A DNA stretch of 64,000 nucleotides, from the NCBI RefSeq assembly GCF_003850565.1, contig NZ_CP027706.1:5208001-5272000 (forward strand). Direction: 5' to 3'. Positions 58,805-64,000 of the stretch are shown here, one piece after another. The notes beneath the pieces were generated by a model that worked only from the letters and a program-made list of their open reading frames with translations, was not told the DNA's origin and did not search any database. The DNA is from Pseudomonas sessilinigenes (GTDB lineage Bacteria; Pseudomonadota; Gammaproteobacteria; Pseudomonadales; Pseudomonadaceae). Each line of letters opens with the position of its first letter. Within the stretch, counting starts at the first letter, position 1. The position numbers and the translations under genes are program-made.

Positions 58805-59514
58805 TCTTTCCAGCGCAGCACCCGATACGGTCGTTGACCGCTTCCTTGTGGTGAGAGAAAAACCACGGCCTCCAGAGAGGCCGAAACCTGATTCTCCAGC
58901 GTCGCCAGGACTCGCACGTTGACCACCGACTCAGGGCCCCGCTGGAGCGCGACCTTTGACCGTGACAGTTTGAGCAAGGCCAGCAGTTCGGGGCTGGCCA
59001 CATCCACATCCGGTACCGTAAGGCCGGACCATAACGTGAGGTGCGGTAGCAAGCGCTCATACAGGCGTGCCTCCATGCCCGGTAACTGCTGCAACTGTTC
59101 GAGTGCTTTAAGGGGGCCGATACTGCGCTGTTGGCCCAGGCTTTCACTCCATTGCCGAGCCTGTTCGGCGGTTGCCCCGAGGCCATGGGCCAGGCGTGCG
59201 AAGCTGTCCAGCGCGGCAAAATTCAAATCCAGTTTGCCGCGCTCGCTGCTGACTTTAAGGCTCAGCGTGGCCTGTTCAAAAGGCAATGAGTACACACGCC
59301 CGTCAGCCACCGTGCGCGCCGGATAGGCAAACAACCCTTCGACCGCCAACGCCAGGCCCGCTTGTGCGGCCAGCAGGGCGCGGCTGTGTTGCAGCGCAAA
59401 AGCGCTCTGGCGGTTTTCCAGGCGCAGTATCTCGACCAGGCTGCCCATCATCAGTCCCAGCAGGGCGATGGCCCACAAGACCATGATCAATGCGGCGCCG
59501 CGCTGGCGACTCAT
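58801..59514 (-). CDS. gspK: Type II secretion minor pseudopilin GspK
   Basis: The protein has 237 residues from the ATG at 59514. The prepilin leader is short (MSRQRG, then AALIMVLWAIALLGLMMGSL), and the usual Glu at +5 is absent, as is typical for GspK. The globular domain includes LGQQRSIGPLKALEQLQQLPGM (helical insertion) and PDVDVASPELLALL. GspK caps the pseudopilus tip with GspI and GspJ. The upstream frame to 59562 lacks a start and was rejected. Confidence 0.88.
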   Translation of the reverse strand: MSRQRGAALIMVLWAIALLGLMMGSLVEILRLENRQSAFALQHSRALLAAQAGLALAVEGLFAYPARTVADGRVYSLPFEQATLSLKVSSERGKLDLNFAALDSFARLAHGLGATAEQARQWSESLGQQRSIGPLKALEQLQQLPGMEARLYERLLPHLTLWSGLTVPDVDVASPELLALLKLSRSKVALQRGPESVVNVRVLATLENQVSASLEAVVFLSPQGSGQRPYRVLRWKE

Positions 59515-60122
59515 GGGGTCACCTCGGAATCCAGGCGCAACGCCACGATTTGCGTGGGCCACAGGCCGGCTCCGCGGGTATCGACGTCGATACGCACGGC
59601 CTGGGGCAGGCGGTCCGGCCAGGGCCAGCGCTCCAGCCAGGCGGTCGGCTGGTGGTTGGGGTCCAGGCCTCTGTAGCTCAAGCGCAGATCCTGAGCCTCC
59701 TGCACCAGGATCTGGGGATTGCCCCAGGGATGCAGCCCATCCGTGCGGTCCTGGCTGAAACTGATTTGCAAGCGACTGACACCAGCCGGGCCGGCCACCA
59801 CTTCAAGGGTATGCACCTGGACGCCAGCAGCGAGTTGTGCGGGCATCGGAGAAACGAAACGCATGCGTTGTCGCTCTCCTTCGAACACCTGTTCTTGATC
59901 CGCCGCGTGGCCAAAATCTTCGGCCAGCGCCTGCTGGAGTGCACTGCGCAGAAAGTTCTGCGCGGTCCTCACTTGGGTCAGGCGATCGGTGTGTTTTTCG
60001 CTGAGCAGCAGCAAGTGATTACCGGAGCCCAGGGCGGAGCCGACCAACACCATCAGCAAGCCGAGGAAGCTCAGGGCGAGCAGCACTTCCAGCAGCGTAA
60101 ACCCGCGCTGGCCTTGCCTCAT
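59511..60122 (-). CDS. gspJ: Type II secretion minor pseudopilin GspJ
   Basis: The protein has 203 residues. The prepilin cleavage motif is RG-FTLLEVLLALSFLGLLM with Glu at +5, to be processed by a prepilin peptidase (PilD, not in this window). The C-terminal part (LRLSYRGLDPNHQPTAWLE) matches GspJ. It forms the tip complex with I and K. Start and stop overlap the neighbouring genes by 4 bases each, so the pseudopilin genes are translationally coupled. Confidence 0.9.
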   Translation of the reverse strand: MRQGQRGFTLLEVLLALSFLGLLMVLVGSALGSGNHLLLLSEKHTDRLTQVRTAQNFLRSALQQALAEDFGHAADQEQVFEGERQRMRFVSPMPAQLAAGVQVHTLEVVAGPAGVSRLQISFSQDRTDGLHPWGNPQILVQEAQDLRLSYRGLDPNHQPTAWLERWPWPDRLPQAVRIDVDTRGAGLWPTQIVALRLDSEVTP

Positions 60123-60499
60123 GGCAGGCCCCCCGCAGGACGCTTGATGGCCTTGAGCGTGACAAAGCGTTCCTGCCGGCTGTCCTTGACCAGCATGAGT
60201 TCTAGCTGGTCAAGGACAATGGCCCCCTCACCCCGAAGTGGGGTGGCGCTCAGGCGCCATTGGATACCGTCGCGAGTCCCTTCCAGGTGGGCGCCGCTGC
60301 CCAGGCCTTCTCCATACTCGGCCATTAGCGAAGTGGCCATCAGCGCCATTCGGGTTGTCTGACCATCCCGCGCCAGTGCCTGGGTGGCGTAACCCAGGGT
60401 GTTGAGTACGACTGCAAACCCAATGCTCAGGACGACAATCGCCGCGAGTAATTCGACCAGGGTAAAGCCACGCTGCTGGCGGGGAGGCAAAGGTGTCAT
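60119..60499 (-). CDS. gspI: Type II secretion minor pseudopilin GspI
   Basis: The protein has 126 residues. It has the prepilin motif RG-FTLVELLAAIVVLSIGFAV and the GspI-like body (MALMATSLMAEYGEGLGSG). GspI initiates assembly of the pseudopilus tip. Start ATG 60499 overlaps the gspH stop by 4 bases. Length is as expected for the family. Confidence 0.9.
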   Translation of the reverse strand: MTPLPPRQQRGFTLVELLAAIVVLSIGFAVVLNTLGYATQALARDGQTTRMALMATSLMAEYGEGLGSGAHLEGTRDGIQWRLSATPLRGEGAIVLDQLELMLVKDSRQERFVTLKAIKRPAGGLP

Positions 60500-60960
60500 G
60501 GCTGTTGCCCACCCCGCCAGTCGACCCGTCCGGTAAGCCAGTCGATATCAATGCGCGTCGCTTGGCTGCCGCGCGCCAGATACAGGTGCCCGCCAGTGGA
60601 GCCGCCGTTGGGGTAGAAGGTGATCAGCCCGACTGCCCCTCCATCGCTATCGGCAGTGGCCGCCGTCGTCAGGCGCAGGGTCATGCCGTCCGGCAAGTGG
60701 CGCGGTGTCTTGCCGGGCAGCTGATAGCTGTTGCGCAGCACATCCAGGCGCAGGGAGGCCGGTTGTCCAGCGCTGATGGCTTGGCTTCGTACCTGGCGTA
60801 ACGCCAGGCTCAGATCACGTTTGACCTGACGCTCCTGGGCACTCTTGAGCCCCTGGGAGATACCCGAGGCCAACATGCCGAAACCCACGGCAACCAGGAG
60901 CAGCACCACCAGCATTTCCAGGAGGGTGAAGCCCTGTTGAGCCGGCCGGATGGCAGGCAT
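60496..60960 (-). CDS. gspH: Type II secretion minor pseudopilin GspH
   Basis: The protein has 154 residues from the ATG at 60960; a TTG at 60972 would add four residues and overlap gspG. The prepilin motif is QG-FTLLEMLVVLLLVAVGFGM. The globular part has the GspH signature ARGSQATRIDIDWLTGRVDW near the C terminus. It links the tip to the major pseudopilin shaft. TTGGGA precedes the ATG. Confidence 0.88.
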   Translation of the reverse strand: MPAIRPAQQGFTLLEMLVVLLLVAVGFGMLASGISQGLKSAQERQVKRDLSLALRQVRSQAISAGQPASLRLDVLRNSYQLPGKTPRHLPDGMTLRLTTAATADSDGGAVGLITFYPNGGSTGGHLYLARGSQATRIDIDWLTGRVDWRGGQQP

Positions 60961-60962
60961 GG

Positions 60963-61385
60963 CTATTCCCAACTGCCCAGGTCCTTGTTGTAGCCGTCGC
61001 CGCCGGGCTGGCCATCCTGACCGTAAAAAATCAGGTCGAACGAACCGTGCTGGCCGGGTGTGCGATAGCCGAATGCATGGCCGAACGGGTCCTTCAGATC
61101 ACTGGCCTTGGCGTACGGACCGTTCCAACTGGACGCATTGGCGGGGCGGGCAAGCAGCGCATCGAGGGTGGGCGGCGGTGACCCGGCGTCCAGCGCATAG
61201 CTTTCGATTTTCATCGACAGGCTGGCCAGTTGCGCCTTGCCGGCACCGTACTTGCCCTTGTCGACATTGCCACCGACCTGGCGAACGACGATGGTCGCGA
61301 CAATGCCGAGCAAGACAATGACCGCCAGCATCTCCAGCAAGGTGAAGCCGCGTTGGCGCTTGGGCAGTGAACGAGTGGTTTTCAT
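60963..61385 (-). CDS. gspG: Type II secretion major pseudopilin GspG
   Basis: The protein has 140 residues. It has the prepilin motif RG-FTLLEMLAVIVLLGIVATI and the conserved calcium-loop-type C terminus (YNKDLGSWE after GQDGQPGGDG). GspG polymerises into the pseudopilus that pushes substrates through GspD. GGAGACG precedes ATG 61385, and 12 bases separate it from the gspF stop. Confidence 0.92.
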   Translation of the reverse strand: MKTTRSLPKRQRGFTLLEMLAVIVLLGIVATIVVRQVGGNVDKGKYGAGKAQLASLSMKIESYALDAGSPPPTLDALLARPANASSWNGPYAKASDLKDPFGHAFGYRTPGQHGSFDLIFYGQDGQPGGDGYNKDLGSWE

Positions 61386-61397
61386 TAACGTCTCCGG

Positions 61398-62609
61398 TCA
61401 AAGGTTACTGGTCAGGCTCATCAGCGGCAGCATGATGGCCAGCATGATCACCGCCACCAACGCCGCCATGACCACGGTCAGGCTGGGGACCAGCGCGGCC
61501 AACAATCGGTCGATGCTGCGCTTGGCCTCTTCATCGAAAATGCTCGCCACTTTCAACAACATGCCATCGAGTGTCCCGGACTCTTCACCCACTTCGATCA
61601 TCTGGATCGCGAGGTCAGGCAACCGTTGTTCCGCCTCCAATGCCGTCGACAGCCGCTGGCCGTCCTTGACCTTGACCGTGGCGTTTGCCACGGCGGCGTT
61701 CATCGCCAGGTTATTGGCGACTTGCCGGCTGATGTCCAGGGCATTGATCAGGGGTACGCCTTGGGCCAGCAAGGTGCCCAGGGTCCGGGCGAACCGTGCG
61801 GTTTCCAGGCGTTTCAACAAGCCGCCGGCCAGGGGTGACCGCAGCAGGTATCGATGCCATTTCAAGCGGTTCCCGGGCCGGCCCATGTAGCTCAGCGCTG
61901 TCCAAGCCAGCCCGAGAAGCAGCGCCAATGCATGCAGGCCATAGCTGGAAATAAACTGCCCGAGGTCGAGGATCAGCTGGGTCAGCAGCGGAACAGGCAC
62001 ACCCAGGCCGTCGAAAATCGGCACGAACTGTGGGACCACATAGGCCAGCAGCAACACCAGCGAGCCGAGCACTCCTACCACCAGGAAGGCCGGGTAAATC
62101 AAGGCGTTGATGACTTCGGTGCGAATGGCCTGCGTCCGCTCCAGGTAGCTCGCCAGTTGCCCGAGGCTTTGATCCAGCACCCCGGCGGCTTCGCCGGCGT
62201 GAACCAGGCTCAAGTACAGCGGGGTAAAGGACGGCTGTTCGACGGCCATGGCTGCTGACAGCGTCTGCCCGGCCTTGATCCGGTCGCGAATGCGCTCGAT
62301 CAATTGCCGAGCCGCGGGTTTGCCGGGTTGCCGAATCAGGATACCCAGCGCCCGTTCCAGCGGCTGATCAGCCCCGAGCAACGTCGCGAGCTGCTGGGTA
62401 AAACGGCTGAGCTCCTCACGACTGAAAGGGGAGGAGCGCAACCAGGAGGGGCGAGACAAACCCGTAGCGCCGCTGGCACGTTGCACCCGCAGGACCAGCA
62501 GGCCACGCTCTTGTAACTGGCTCGCGGCGGCCTGCAGGTCGCTGGCCTCAAGATGGCCGTTCACGGTGTTGTGGTCGGCATCCAGTGCCTTGTATTGATA
62601 CTGTTCCAT
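61398..62609 (-). CDS. gspF: Type II secretion inner-membrane platform protein GspF
   Basis: The protein has 403 residues with two T2SSF domains (LGADQPLERALGILIR and LLAQGVPLINALDISRQVANN) and three transmembrane segments (VVGVLGSLVLLLAYVVPQFV, LHALALLLGLAWTALSY, LTVVMAALVAVIMLAIMLPL). The glycine-rich turn GEESGTLDGML is conserved. It anchors the ATPase and pseudopilus base. It lies two bases after the gspE stop. Confidence 0.92.
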   Translation of the reverse strand: MEQYQYKALDADHNTVNGHLEASDLQAAASQLQERGLLVLRVQRASGATGLSRPSWLRSSPFSREELSRFTQQLATLLGADQPLERALGILIRQPGKPAARQLIERIRDRIKAGQTLSAAMAVEQPSFTPLYLSLVHAGEAAGVLDQSLGQLASYLERTQAIRTEVINALIYPAFLVVGVLGSLVLLLAYVVPQFVPIFDGLGVPVPLLTQLILDLGQFISSYGLHALALLLGLAWTALSYMGRPGNRLKWHRYLLRSPLAGGLLKRLETARFARTLGTLLAQGVPLINALDISRQVANNLAMNAAVANATVKVKDGQRLSTALEAEQRLPDLAIQMIEVGEESGTLDGMLLKVASIFDEEAKRSIDRLLAALVPSLTVVMAALVAVIMLAIMLPLMSLTSNL

Positions 62610-62611
62610 GG

Positions 62612-64000
<1,389 letters not shown>

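Overview
The window is high-GC bacterial DNA that looks like a Pseudomonas chromosome of the fluorescens lineage. The evidence is a gspE-to-gspD type II secretion operon, paired DUF1302/DUF1329 genes, a type I isopentenyl-diphosphate isomerase, compact operons with ATGA overlaps and AGGAG ribosome sites. The species assignment is inference. No rRNA, tRNA, CRISPR array, transposase or complete mobile element was seen.

Layout. (1) 0.2-2.8 kb: an ankyrin-SUFU protein, a secreted protein of unknown function and idi. (2) 2.8-20.9 kb: a catabolic gene cluster. A TetR gene diverges from an MFS-cyclase-fumarylacetoacetase operon. It is followed by an envelope/export operon (DUF1302, DUF1329, YCF48-like, RND exporter), a quinone-oxidoreductase-like gene, a second TetR gene, and a thiolase, acyl-CoA ligase, SDR and cyclase operon. 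Three of these transcription units are preceded by nearly the same promoter, carrying four GGTACC-type palindromes about 20-23 bp apart. This looks like a regulon under one repressor. (3) 21-23 kb: small unknown genes and a monohaem cytochrome c. (4) 23.2-25.2 kb: a two-gene RNA-repair operon (RNA ligase and HD-Pnk). (5) 25.3-28.1 kb: two lipoproteins and a GNAT-Rnk fusion.

(6) 28.4-44.4 kb: a complete tabtoxin-type beta-lactam biosynthetic cluster in two divergent arms around an AT-rich 850-bp gap. The left arm holds M20 amidohydrolase, aminotransferase, DapD-like, LysA-like, SAM methyltransferase and metallopeptidase genes. The right arm holds a beta-lactam synthetase that has lost its glutaminase cysteine, a clavaminate-synthase-like oxygenase, a GMC-GNAT fusion, a DMT transporter, an ATP-grasp dipeptide ligase and an MFS exporter. 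Together they suggest a lysine/DAP-like backbone that is methylated, oxidised, closed to a beta-lactam, hydroxylated, capped as a dipeptide and exported.

(7) 44.6-47.4 kb: an alpha/beta hydrolase and a TPR-2OG oxygenase. (8) 47.5-54.0 kb: a four-gene leftward operon encoding a small protein, a giant 1352-residue multidomain protein, a W-rich beta-propeller lectin-like protein and a LecA-like lectin. The last three share a helical module that is also tandemly repeated at the end of the giant protein. I do not recognise this operon as a described system. (9) 54.4-64 kb: a type II secretion operon (E-F-G-H-I-J-K-L-M-C-D), with gspE cut by the right edge of the window.
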